Origin: Candidatus Hydrogenedentota bacterium | Lineage (GTDB): Bacteria; Hydrogenedentota; Hydrogenedentia; Hydrogenedentales; CAILVY01 | Direction: 5' to 3' | DNA: 44,277 nucleotides | NCBI GenBank assembly: GCA_903837785.1 | Contig: CAILVY010000170.1 | Location: 1-44,277, forward strand | The notes under the pieces: model-generated | What the model was told of the DNA's origin: nothing | The model's input: the letters and a program-made list of their open reading frames with translations, nothing else | Database searches by the model: none | Program-made: the position numbers and the translations under genes | In this document: positions 26,013 to 34,868 of the stretch, one piece after another | How positions within the stretch are numbered: the stretch's first letter is position 1 | Layout: every line of letters starts with the position of its first letter

Positions 26013-29000
26013 CTAGGGCAACACGTATTCCAGGCGCAGTTCACTGAAGGCGCCCCGGGCAGCTCCCAGCGTGAAGTTCGTAATCGTGCCCTGCTCAATC
26101 CCTGAAACGAGTTCATTCATACGTTTCACCGCGTCACTGTCATCGACAAACGGCTGATCGTTGAGGCTGAGCAGTTGTTCGAAGGAGGCCAGCCCCGCGC
26201 GCAACAGCGTCTCCTCTTCCGCACGATTTCCGAAACCCGACATCAGAAGGATGGGCCCATTGTGCTTGTCTGCCGGCGCATACAGGCCATTTGTGCGGTG
26301 GATACCGTCGACGGCAATCCTCAGCATGCTCACCAGGTCTGCTTTGGCCGGACTGAGCCTTATGCTCTTCACCTCGCGCTCCCGCACAAAGATGGTTACC
26401 GGCACGCGTACGCCATGCCGTTCGAGGACGATCTCATACGTTCCCGTGGCTTTGGGCAGTTCGTCCAGAGCCCGTTCCACGTCTGCGGCGCCCGCCGGAC
26501 CGGCCGACAGATCCACACTTCCGGCACGCATCAGAACATCGCCGGGCTGCAAGCCAAGGCGTTCCACGGTCCGTGCACAAGGCCCATTCGTCAACATCAC
26601 CCCGGCCGGGACCTGGCCGCCCCGGGTGTCTGTGCGGAGGCTTGCCGCAAGACCACGCAGGCTGGCGTCAAGCGATTGAAGGGTCGTTATCAGGTTTATC
26701 TTCTCAGGCATCGTCGCCGGCAACAGGCATTCCTGTGCCTTCGCGTAGTCGGCTGCGCGAAACGCGGCAACGTGTTCCTCCACGCCACCCATCGCCTGCG
26801 GCCCCGGCAGGCTCGACCACAACTCCACGCGTCCATCGGAGGAAACTATGGCCAATTCATGGCTTGACGATAAGAAGCGCGCCCGGTGGACTTCCGGGAA
26901 GGTAATCAGCGATTCGTACTGGGCGAGGTCCCACAACCGCGCCATGCCGTCTTCCGAAACACTCACCAGGTATTTCCCGTCTCCCGAAACGGAGATATCA
27001 CGGACGCCCCCGCCGTGACCGAGCAGGACCCGCAGCTCCTTGCCCGTGGCAGTGTCCCAAACGCGCACCGTGCGGTCGAGCGACCCGGTAAAGGCACGGG
27101 CGCCATCCGGGCTGAACGCCGCGCCGAACACCGGGCCAGTATGGCCCTTCAGGGTAAACAGTTGTTGGCCGGAAGCGGTGTCCCACAGTATTGCCGAACC
27201 GTCCTCCGAGGTACTGAGGACGCGTGACCCATCCGGACTGAAGCACGCATTCCACACCGCATCCTTGTGTCCCTCGAGAACGGCCAACGCTTTCCCGGAG
27301 GCCGCATCCCATATCCGGGCGGTACCCTCTTCCGAGGCAGTAATGGCCCGTCCCGATGCGGAGTCCAACGCGATCCTGCGCACGATGCCCTGATGTCCAG
27401 CGCACTGGCTGAACTCGCCCTGTGCCACACGCCAGACCGCGGCCGAAAACTGGTCCACGACCACCGCGAGATGGGTGCCGTCCATGGAAATATCCATGGG
27501 AGAAGACCAATTCGGCGTTTCGGAAGAGGCGAGGGGAGTGCCCAGATAGGACACACCGCCGCCGTGCCCGTCCAACTTCACCACGGATACGCCGTCCGTA
27601 CCGTTCATGGTGGCAACGAAACGCGCTTGTTCCGCGACGGACAGTCCCGCACACCAGGCCCTGCCCGTCTGAATCAGACGTCTCCCCGTTTGATATAGCG
27701 GATCCCAGATTTGGAGAAAACCTTCGTTCGCGCAGGTCACCATGCGCGCGCCATCACGGCCAAAGTCCACCCCCGTGAGGGTCCGGCCGCGCCCGGACAT
27801 GCGGTTCAGGACGTGGCCGGTCCGGGCATCCCATACGCTGTATGTATTGTCGTGCCCGCACGTCACCACCACGGCATCGTTCCGGGTGAAGGCTGCGTCT
27901 TCCAGTGCGGCGCCGTGCTCGAGCGCCAGCAATTGTTCGCCGGAATGCACGTCAAAAAGCCATGCCGAATCCGTCCATCCCGCCACCAGGAGCCTGCTGC
28001 CCGCCTGATCGAAGCACACGCGCCTGAAATGATGATCGGGCACCGGCCACTCCCGCACCTTCTCGCCGGACGGCAGCGCATACAGCGCCACGATGCCCGG
28101 CCCCGCGGTTCCCACCCATTTGCCATCTCCGCTGACGCAGGCCTCCAACGCGTCCCACGTGAAGCGGGCCGTTCCGGCTTCCACATCGCAAAGTGCCGCT
28201 TTCCCCTTCTGGGACACGGCCAGAATGCCGCCGCCGGGGACGTACTGAATGCGCCCGACAAGGCCAAGGCCGCTATCCATCGAGGCGACCGCCGTGCCGC
28301 CGGACACTTCCCAAAGCCGCAGGCCGCCTTCAACGTCGCCGGACGCCAAACGGATGTTGTCCGGACTGAAGGCGATCCCGCCAATCTTGCCGCTGTGGCC
28401 TTCCAGCCGGTGCAGCAACTTCCCGGAATCCGCCGCCCACACGTAGACCACCCCATTCTCCCCCGGTCCGGCGATTCGGGTTCCATCCGGACTGAACACA
28501 CACGGCGCGGACAACACCCCGTCGCCTTCGCAGGTCACCGATGCCGCACCCGTGTCGAGATTCCACAACTTCACGGCGCTTGGGCTGCAGGCGGCGGCCA
28601 CGGATCTGCCGTCCGGACTGACAGTGACGCCGCTCACGCGGAACCCGACCGTTTCCACGGTGCGGAGTTCGGGATTGGCACGATTCAACAGGTAGCCCCA
28701 CTCCCAGCCGCGTTGCTCCGGTTTGACCTGTTTGGCCACCTGATTGGCGGTGGCATGGTCCCGGGCCTGAATTGCGGCCTGCATCAATCCGAGCTGGGTA
28801 AGATAGGTTTGGTGTTCCGCCTTCTGATGCGCTTCAGTCTCTTTCATCCGCGCATCGTCCGCGATAAGGCGCTGGCGATGTTCCTCGTTCCGCGCCTGGA
28901 CGATGCTCACGTACGAGTACGCGCCGAATCCCGCCAGAATGATCAGGAATGCGGCCGCCGTGTTCACCACGCCGCGATTGCGCCGGTAATAGCGCACGAG

Positions 29001-30329
29001 AACTTCCCGCATCGAATACTGGTATGCGCTGACCAGCGCCCCCGCGATGAAGCGCCGCACGTCCTCCGCCAGCTCCGCCGCAGACTGATAGCGCCTATCC
29101 TGGGACTTGCTCAGCGCCTTCTCACAAATGCCCGCAAGCTCCGGCGGCACATCCGGCACCGCCGCGAGCACCGGCTCGAACTGGCTGTCGATCACCTTGC
29201 GCAGGATGTCGTGCGTGCTCTTGCCCGAATACGGCGTCTGCCCGGTCAGCATCTCGTAGAGCACCGCGCCCAGCGAATAGACATCCGACCGTTCGTCAAT
29301 CGCGTTCACCTCGCCGCGGGCCTGCTCGGGGGACATGTAGTGCGGCGTGCCCAGCACACCGCCCTCGCGCGTCTTGGATTCCGGCGATTCGGTGTTCCGC
29401 TGCAAGGCGTCCAGCTTCTCCTTCATCTCCTCCTTGAACAAATCGCGCCGCGTCTTGATCTTGGCAATGCCCCAATCGAGCACGACCGTTTCGCCAAATT
29501 CCCCCAGCATCACGTTGGCCGGCTTGATGTCCCGATGGATGACCCCGCGGCTGTGCGCGTAGGCAATGGCCTGGCACAAGCTCTCGAAATTCGAGATCAG
29601 TTGCAGGCGCTCCTCCAGCGTCTTGCGCTTCTTCAGCGCATCGTGCAGCGTGGTGCCCCGGACCAGCTTCATCGTGTAGTACAGGACGCCTTCGGCCGTT
29701 TCACCCAGCTCGTACACCGGCACGATCGAGGGATGTTCCAGGCGGCCCGCCACCTGCGCTTCGCGGATGAAGCGCGCAGCAATGCTCGCCGTATAACGGC
29801 GCGGGCTGTCATGGGTGGCCGGGGCTATCATATCGCTGTCCGGCAGCAGTTCCTTCAGCGCCACCTGCCGCTCGAGCCGATCATCATAGACCACAAGGAT
29901 CCGGCCCATCCCGCCGCGGGCATGCTCGCGCACGAGCGTATAGCGCCCCGGGCCTTCGCCACGCTTTTCCGCCTGCAACTCCACCCGCTGATAAAACGTA
30001 TCGGAGGCCCGCTTCGTGGCAAAATCCGATTCACCGACCGTCTCCGCCTCAGACAGGCCAAGCATCTGCTCTGCATAGCGGATCCCGCCCAGTTCTTCCA
30101 GTGCCGCCTCCACGGAACCGCCATGCTGTTGAATCAAGGCATCCGCGAGCGTATTGATCAGCCGGACATCTTCCTCCATCAAGAGGTCGGCTTGGAGGAA
30201 GTGTTCGCACAACGGCGTCTCCGGCGCCTGCTCCCAGGCATCACACACCGGATCCAGCCGCGACGGCCGAAAGACCTTCAGTTGAACGGTCAGCAGGCCG
30301 AAAAGCAGGTCTCGCTGTCTGTCCGCCAT
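26013..30329 (-). CDS. Membrane Ser/Thr protein kinase with WD40 propeller repeats and a PDZ-like domain
   Basis: A 1438-residue PknB-type kinase; ATG 30329 follows AGGGG. Residues 1-115 are an N-terminal helical domain typical of planctomycete-type kinases (DRQRDLLFGLLTVQL, LADALIQQHGGS). The kinase domain (about 130-420) has the Gly loop HARGGMGRILVV, Lys159 in VALKEL, HRDIKPANV with catalytic Asp267, DWG in place of the common DFG, and SPEQARGEVN with the activation-loop exit. A membrane helix (VVNTAAAFLIILAGFGAYSY) lies near 465. Then come about a dozen WD40 repeats (FSPDG, LWD/VWD landmarks), probably two propellers, then a PDZ-like segment (LGLQPGDVLMRAGSVDL) near 1270. The C-terminal ~120 residues are unrecognised. 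Likely topology: kinase in the cytoplasm, propellers outside as a sensor or scaffold. Substrate unknown. No phosphatase is adjacent. Confidence 0.93.
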   Translation of the reverse strand: MADRQRDLLFGLLTVQLKVFRPSRLDPVCDAWEQAPETPLCEHFLQADLLMEEDVRLINTLADALIQQHGGSVEAALEELGGIRYAEQMLGLSEAETVGESDFATKRASDTFYQRVELQAEKRGEGPGRYTLVREHARGGMGRILVVYDDRLERQVALKELLPDSDMIAPATHDSPRRYTASIAARFIREAQVAGRLEHPSIVPVYELGETAEGVLYYTMKLVRGTTLHDALKKRKTLEERLQLISNFESLCQAIAYAHSRGVIHRDIKPANVMLGEFGETVVLDWGIAKIKTRRDLFKEEMKEKLDALQRNTESPESKTREGGVLGTPHYMSPEQARGEVNAIDERSDVYSLGAVLYEMLTGQTPYSGKSTHDILRKVIDSQFEPVLAAVPDVPPELAGICEKALSKSQDRRYQSAAELAEDVRRFIAGALVSAYQYSMREVLVRYYRRNRGVVNTAAAFLIILAGFGAYSYVSIVQARNEEHRQRLIADDARMKETEAHQKAEHQTYLTQLGLMQAAIQARDHATANQVAKQVKPEQRGWEWGYLLNRANPELRTVETVGFRVSGVTVSPDGRSVAAACSPSAVKLWNLDTGAASVTCEGDGVLSAPCVFSPDGTRIAGPGENGVVYVWAADSGKLLHRLEGHSGKIGGIAFSPDNIRLASGDVEGGLRLWEVSGGTAVASMDSGLGLVGRIQYVPGGGILAVSQKGKAALCDVEAGTARFTWDALEACVSGDGKWVGTAGPGIVALYALPSGEKVREWPVPDHHFRRVCFDQAGSRLLVAGWTDSAWLFDVHSGEQLLALEHGAALEDAAFTRNDAVVVTCGHDNTYSVWDARTGHVLNRMSGRGRTLTGVDFGRDGARMVTCANEGFLQIWDPLYQTGRRLIQTGRAWCAGLSVAEQARFVATMNGTDGVSVVKLDGHGGGVSYLGTPLASSETPNWSSPMDISMDGTHLAVVVDQFSAAVWRVAQGEFSQCAGHQGIVRRIALDSASGRAITASEEGTARIWDAASGKALAVLEGHKDAVWNACFSPDGSRVLSTSEDGSAILWDTASGQQLFTLKGHTGPVFGAAFSPDGARAFTGSLDRTVRVWDTATGKELRVLLGHGGGVRDISVSGDGKYLVSVSEDGMARLWDLAQYESLITFPEVHRARFLSSSHELAIVSSDGRVELWSSLPGPQAMGGVEEHVAAFRAADYAKAQECLLPATMPEKINLITTLQSLDASLRGLAASLRTDTRGGQVPAGVMLTNGPCARTVERLGLQPGDVLMRAGSVDLSAGPAGAADVERALDELPKATGTYEIVLERHGVRVPVTIFVREREVKSIRLSPAKADLVSMLRIAVDGIHRTNGLYAPADKHNGPILLMSGFGNRAEEETLLRAGLASFEQLLSLNDQPFVDDSDAVKRMNELVSGIEQGTITNFTLGAARGAFSELRLEYVLP

Positions 30330-30800
30330 AGCATCCCCTTACAAATTAGGTGTGCCCCATCTCATCCGGGCACTAGTCTAGCCAAAGACCCTGCACGGCG
30401 CAATTTCAAACCGAGCGCCGGACTGCCACCCACTCGACAGGCAGCAACCCATGGCAGGCTCCTCAAGACTGACACCATGCCGATTTGACAGAGCAAGAAG
30501 CGTTCCAGCGCCGAAGCATCCCGGTAGAAACGCCTTAATCTCCGAAACATCAACGACTTAAGTGCGATGCCGCCACCGCGTGGAGTTCTCGCTCATGATT
30601 CCGTTTCCGAAATTCGGAACGCTGCCTTCCGGAATCCGGAAACGGAAGCCCCTCAGGCACTTCGCTCGATGACTCCGCACGGCCTGCCCCTGCCCCCGCG
30701 ACACAAACACAGACACCGACAAGGAAGGAAACTCCCATCTGCCCCACTGCTGATCCCTCCCCCACGCGGGTTCCGTCGCGACACGCACTTTCCCTCGGGA
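30330..30800. other. 471-base intergenic region with a long hairpin
   Basis: Short open frames here have no RBS, signal or recognisable composition and were not accepted. The region separates the 3' end of the alpha-galactosidase operon from the start of the kinase gene, both on the minus strand, and holds the inverted repeat at 30599-30647. No clear kinase promoter hexamers were found. Confidence 0.5.
30599..30647. repeat. Long imperfect hairpin rich in TTCCGGAA-like units
   Basis: TTCCGTTTCCG (30599-30609) and CGGAAACGGAA (30637-30647) are exact inverted arms. Inside them ATTCGGAA and TTCCGGAAT pair with one bulge, around a short GC loop, so nearly the whole 49 bases can fold. It may end or stabilise the alpha-galactosidase operon mRNA; there is no T-tract. 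Confidence 0.6.
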
Positions 30801-32840
30801 CTAGCGGTCCGCGGGCGCGGTCGAAGTGTAATGCACCAGCACCGAGCCTGGAGCGGCAGGACAGTGCACGACTAAGCCTGTGTCCATCAACACGCTGCCC
30901 GACAGTTCCTGGCGGGTGCCCGCATCAAGATCCTGCACCGAGTAGACGCGATTCCGCTCGAGGCCGCAAAACTTCAGCGTATTGTCCCCCACGGCACTTT
31001 TCTCGCGGCGGAACGCCTGCACGATCCCTTCCCCCGCCTCCGGGTCGTGATACTGCCACGCGATCCACTGATCCGTGTTCAGGCTGTAGGGCGTGAGCGG
31101 ATAGAAGTCCTCCGAGAACAAGCGCCGGATGCCTTGCCACTGCCGGACCATCCCGGCGGCCGGCGCCCATATCGCCGGCTGATGATAATAGTCCAGCGCA
31201 AGGCTGAGATTCGAGCCCAAGCCGCTCCGAAAGGTGTAGGCATCCATGTCGATGGCGCCAACCCCCGTGATCGGATACCACAGCGAGATGCCGTAGTTCA
31301 TGCTCTGCTCGCCCAGCGCGTCCCAGCAGACATCGCTGCGCCAAAGGCTCAGGGCGCGCCGCATAATCTCGAAATCGATCCGGCGGCCCCCGCTGGCGCA
31401 ATTGTCAATCAGCAGCCCGGGATGCTCCCTGAGCAGCGTGTCGAACAAGTCGTAGAGCCCTGTCACGTGCCGGATCTCGTTCATGCCCTGGCGGTCCCGC
31501 GCCTCGTCCTTCCGCCAGAAGTACAGCGGAGTCATGTTGAAATCCTGCCGGTAAATGTCGATCCCGGTTTCGGAGATCATCTTGGAAAGCGTGCTCTTCG
31601 CCCAGGCAAGCGCCGCGGGATGGCCAAGATTCAAGAGGAAGAACCCGTCATTCTTCTGATACTGCAGCTCCGGCGGCAGGTTGTCCGGCGCAGACAGCCA
31701 GTCGCGATGATGCTCCCACAACCACGTGTCGCGCATCACACGCTCCGGTTCGAACCACAGCAGGAAACGAAGCCCCTTCGCATGGGCCGCGTCCGCGACC
31801 GGCTTGAGCCCGTTGGGGAATCGCGTCGCGTTCGGCGTCCACGTTCCCACGGTCCGCGCCCAGTTGTCCCCATCCCCGTTCCAGCCCGCATCAATCCACC
31901 ACGTATCCACCGGAAACTGATGCGCGGCAACGTTCTGAATGCCTACGATCATGTTCGCTTCCGTCGTATCCGTGAATCCGATCACCGCGTGCGGCGAGGC
32001 GGCCACCGGCGGATTCACCGGCTTGCCGTTGGGTTTCGGAGCATAATGTTCGCGCAGCAGGCGCCGCAGGAGGTTGTTTCCTCGAAACGCTTCATTCCCC
32101 GACCAGAACATCAACAGGATGGCGGGCGTGCGGATTTCTTCGCCGGGATGCAGTTTCAGATGCGTCAGTTCCATCCCCGCGCGCACCCGCGCCACGCCGG
32201 ACGCCGGTGCCTCGAAATTGGCCGCCCACTGTCCCGTCCAGCCGATCCCCACGATGACGCCGCCGGCAGCCTTGCTCAGGTGAAAGAACGGGAAAACCCC
32301 GTCGGAGGATCGACCGCCACAGGGCGAAAGCCGCAACGGCGCGCTCAGGTCGTTCTCTTGCGGCGCAAAATCCTTGATTGATTCATGGCTGCCGAGCGCG
32401 TAGCGAAGCCGAAATGCGTCCGGGGGACTGCCCGCGCCAAAGCATGCGTCCAACGCCTGCACCTGCTCCAGGATCGGCGTGTCCGCCAGGCCCGAATTCT
32501 TGAAATGCAGCGTCCATTCGACCGCCGGAAAATCCGCGTATACCGTGGCCACGCAATTCACCGACAATCCCGTGGAGGTATCGGCGTACCCAAACACCCG
32601 TTGTGTCCGGCCGTCCTGTAAGAGTTGCGAATCCCGTTTGCCCGCCCAGGACTTCAACAGTTCCGAGGACGGCTTCCCCCCGTACACGAACGAGAAGGGC
32701 AGCGTTTCAGCTTCCCCGCCGAATGCACGATCGAGCCACCGCTGTGCTTCCGAGAAATCCGCCGGAACCGGCCGCGCCGCGTGCGCTCCAGTCATCATTC
32801 CCGCGGCCAGAAGGCTTATCCACAGGCAACACCGCTTCAT
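30801..32840 (-). CDS. Secreted alpha-galactosidase-like glycoside hydrolase (GH36/melibiase clan)
   Basis: A 679-residue enzyme. Start ATG 32840 follows GAAAGGGCG and opens a signal peptide (MKRCCLWISLLAAGMMTGAHA). An N-terminal beta-sandwich is followed by the GH36-type barrel: WWIDAGWNGDGDNWARTVG, FPNGLKPVADAAHAKGLRF, LLWFEPERV, then DIYRQDFNM with the nucleophile Asp, and DNCASGGRRIDFE with LWRSD, whose Asp is the likely acid/base. A C-terminal beta-domain ends the chain. GH36 enzymes release alpha-galactose (rarely alpha-GalNAc) from oligosaccharides. It is the last gene of an apparent operon after a HEAT protein and a glycerophosphodiester phosphodiesterase (35 bases gap). Clan assignment is firm; the exact substrate is not. 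Confidence 0.9.
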   Translation of the reverse strand: MKRCCLWISLLAAGMMTGAHAARPVPADFSEAQRWLDRAFGGEAETLPFSFVYGGKPSSELLKSWAGKRDSQLLQDGRTQRVFGYADTSTGLSVNCVATVYADFPAVEWTLHFKNSGLADTPILEQVQALDACFGAGSPPDAFRLRYALGSHESIKDFAPQENDLSAPLRLSPCGGRSSDGVFPFFHLSKAAGGVIVGIGWTGQWAANFEAPASGVARVRAGMELTHLKLHPGEEIRTPAILLMFWSGNEAFRGNNLLRRLLREHYAPKPNGKPVNPPVAASPHAVIGFTDTTEANMIVGIQNVAAHQFPVDTWWIDAGWNGDGDNWARTVGTWTPNATRFPNGLKPVADAAHAKGLRFLLWFEPERVMRDTWLWEHHRDWLSAPDNLPPELQYQKNDGFFLLNLGHPAALAWAKSTLSKMISETGIDIYRQDFNMTPLYFWRKDEARDRQGMNEIRHVTGLYDLFDTLLREHPGLLIDNCASGGRRIDFEIMRRALSLWRSDVCWDALGEQSMNYGISLWYPITGVGAIDMDAYTFRSGLGSNLSLALDYYHQPAIWAPAAGMVRQWQGIRRLFSEDFYPLTPYSLNTDQWIAWQYHDPEAGEGIVQAFRREKSAVGDNTLKFCGLERNRVYSVQDLDAGTRQELSGSVLMDTGLVVHCPAAPGSVLVHYTSTAPADR

Positions 32841-32875
32841 TCGCCGCCCTTTCAATGGACCTGCTGCAATACGGC

Positions 32876-33862
32876 TCAGTAGCCATGCCTGGCGAGGATG
32901 GACTCCGGCTCCGCGGCCAGGTTCCTGCCGTAGAAGCGCATCAGCACGTCGCAGCGGTCCGTGAAGAAGCCGTTGGCGCCAAAGAAGGCCAGCAAGCCGA
33001 AACCCCACCGGTTGTTGATAGTGTAAGGATGCACGGCGAGGCCCGCCTGGTGCGCCTTGCTCAGATTCCATGGCCAGGCCAGGTAAGCCACGGGACCGAT
33101 GCCGCTCGCGTATTCGGCCACCTTCTTGGAGAACGCCCCCCATCCTTCCTTGCCCACCGTATCCCTGCCAAAGAGAAAGACCCGCGGAATCTCCGGAGCG
33201 AGCGCTTTGAGTTGCTGCAGACTGGATTCGTAGAAAGACTGAAAGATGACCCTCGGGAGTTCCGTTTCCCGGGACTTGCCCAGCCAGCCCTTCCGCGACA
33301 ACAGCTCCACAAGTTCCTTCTCGTAGCCCGGATAGCGGCTCGCCGACTTTGTTTCTATGTAGATGGCCGGTTTCTTCGCGCCGGACTCCGCGATCGCGAT
33401 CACCTCCTCCAACGTGAGTATCTTGACCCCTGCATACTTCGCCCGGGCGCGGTCCGGATTCGCGCGATTGAACCAGGATCCCGCATCGAGCTGCTTAATC
33501 TCCGCCAGCGTGAACTTGTCGATCGTGTCTTTTTCCCGGCCTGGAAACACCTCTTTGACGTTAGTCGTCCGCTCCAGCGTGTCGTCGTGCAGCACGATAA
33601 GGGCGTGATCCTTCGTCCGCTGCAGATCCATCTCGAGATAATCCACGCCCATGTCGCGCGCCAGGAGATAGGCCGGTTCCGTCTCTTCCGGCGCGAGATA
33701 CGACGCGCCGCGGTGCGCGATCACCGCGCGATCGGGCATCCCGATGCCCGGCCCGAACTTCACCTTCGACGCGGGAATCACGATGTCGCTGAAGTACACG
33801 TATCCCAGAAGGGCCGCCAAGCCCGCGCCGACGGCAACAAGCTGCTTCTTCCTGCGTGTCAT
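32876..33862 (-). CDS. Glycerophosphodiester phosphodiesterase, membrane-anchored
   Basis: A 328-residue GDPD-family protein; ATG 33862 follows AGAGGAC. An N-terminal hydrophobic stretch (LVAVGAGLAALLGYVYF) preceded by RRKK suggests a signal anchor, placing the enzyme outside the cytoplasm. The catalytic motif HRG (His50-Arg51-Gly52) is followed by APEETE (usual PENT), LEMDLQRTKD with metal-binding Glu and Asp, and VLHDDTLERTTN with the second catalytic His. Later IYIETKS supplies another metal ligand. The family hydrolyses glycerophosphodiesters to glycerol 3-phosphate and an alcohol. It starts 12 bases after the stop of the HEAT gene and ends 35 bases before the alpha-galactosidase gene, so the three look co-transcribed. 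Confidence 0.93.
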   Translation of the reverse strand: MTRRKKQLVAVGAGLAALLGYVYFSDIVIPASKVKFGPGIGMPDRAVIAHRGASYLAPEETEPAYLLARDMGVDYLEMDLQRTKDHALIVLHDDTLERTTNVKEVFPGREKDTIDKFTLAEIKQLDAGSWFNRANPDRARAKYAGVKILTLEEVIAIAESGAKKPAIYIETKSASRYPGYEKELVELLSRKGWLGKSRETELPRVIFQSFYESSLQQLKALAPEIPRVFLFGRDTVGKEGWGAFSKKVAEYASGIGPVAYLAWPWNLSKAHQAGLAVHPYTINNRWGFGLLAFFGANGFFTDRCDVLMRFYGRNLAAEPESILARHGY

Positions 33863-33874
33863 CGAATGTCCTCT

Positions 33875-34759
33875 CTACCGGTTCGGCTTTCGTTCCCGCT
33901 CAATTCGCAACAAAGCTTCCGCGGCACCCGCCCGCGCATCCAGGTCCGGATCGTCCAGCAGCCGGATCAACACCGGGATGTCCTCCGCGTTCGGCAGCCG
34001 GCCCAAGGCCGCGCACAGCTCGCGTTTCTCGTCCTTGTTCCCGCGCTCGGCATACTCCAGCAACTGTGCGCGAATCGCCGGGCGTTTCGCCGCGGGCGCG
34101 TGAAGATACCACGGGCTCAGGATATTGCATCGCCAGGGCGAATCAAGCGATTCCTTGTTCGCGGCCGCTTCCAGCTTCTCCAGAGTCGAAGGACGGATCT
34201 GCTTGAAGAAGCGCAAGGCATAGGCCGCGCAGCCCCGCGTGTCGGCGTTGTTCGATGCGAGCAGCTCCGCCAACCGGGCTTCGTCGCTTTCGCCCAACCC
34301 ATTGGCCAGCACCCATTGCGCCATGGACTGGAACGCCCCGGTTTCCGTCGCTGCCAGGCGCTGTACCGCGGGATCATGACTCGACACCCCCAGCTTCCCG
34401 AGCGTCTCGGCGGCATGTTGCCGGTCCGGGCCTTGGGAATCCAGCAGCGCTGCAAGTATCTTGTCCTCATACTGCTGGCGTTCGGCCTGATCGGGCGCTG
34501 CCTGCGCCAGCACACGCCATACGCCGATCCGATACTTGGGCCAGGCGCCCGGCAACTCCTTCAAAAAGACGTCCCGGACGCTCTCCGGGTTCCCGGTCCA
34601 GATCAGCGATTCCGCCGCATGCACCTTCACCCACTCTTTGCCCTCGGCCAATGCCTCGTGCAGTACCGCAAGACAGCGCGCGTGCACCGGCGCCGAAATT
34701 GTCTCGACCGGAGTGGCGGTGGCCAGGAAGCACAACACAAGCGAAATGGCGGACGGCAT
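33875..34759 (-). CDS. Exported HEAT-repeat protein
   Basis: A 294-residue protein starting at ATG 34759 (AAAGGG 9-12 bases upstream) with a signal peptide (MPSAISLVLCFLATATPVET). The rest is HEAT-like alpha-solenoid: helices such as WVKVHAAESLIWTG, RQHAAETLGKLGVSSHD, NADTRGCAAYALRF, ELCAALGRLPNAEDIPVLI and LDARAGAAEALLRIE recur every 35-40 residues. No catalytic motif is visible. It is the first gene of the HEAT-GDPD-alpha-galactosidase operon and may scaffold or bind a partner in the periplasm. A stretch of about 110 bases separates it from the GH127 gene upstream on the same strand. Confidence 0.85.
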   Translation of the reverse strand: MPSAISLVLCFLATATPVETISAPVHARCLAVLHEALAEGKEWVKVHAAESLIWTGNPESVRDVFLKELPGAWPKYRIGVWRVLAQAAPDQAERQQYEDKILAALLDSQGPDRQHAAETLGKLGVSSHDPAVQRLAATETGAFQSMAQWVLANGLGESDEARLAELLASNNADTRGCAAYALRFFKQIRPSTLEKLEAAANKESLDSPWRCNILSPWYLHAPAAKRPAIRAQLLEYAERGNKDEKRELCAALGRLPNAEDIPVLIRLLDDPDLDARAGAAEALLRIERERKPNR

Positions 34760-34868
34760 GTAGAAGACCCTTTCTGATGCGAGGATGTTCTAATGTGCCG
34801 GGCCTGCCAGTGTCAAGAAGTCCCCGGCGAAGCCGCCGTCAGGAAACACAAGCCCTCCGGACTGGGAA

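Noticed and set aside
27711..30488. 925-codon plus-strand open frame opposite the Ser/Thr kinase
   Set aside because: The opposite strand holds diagnostic kinase and WD40 motifs. This frame is Arg/His/Pro-rich and lacks motifs or an RBS.
30550..30788. Two overlapping short minus-strand frames with a hydrophobic N-terminus
   Set aside because: One resembles a signal peptide, but there is no RBS and most of the C-terminal half is made by the hairpin at 30599-30647.
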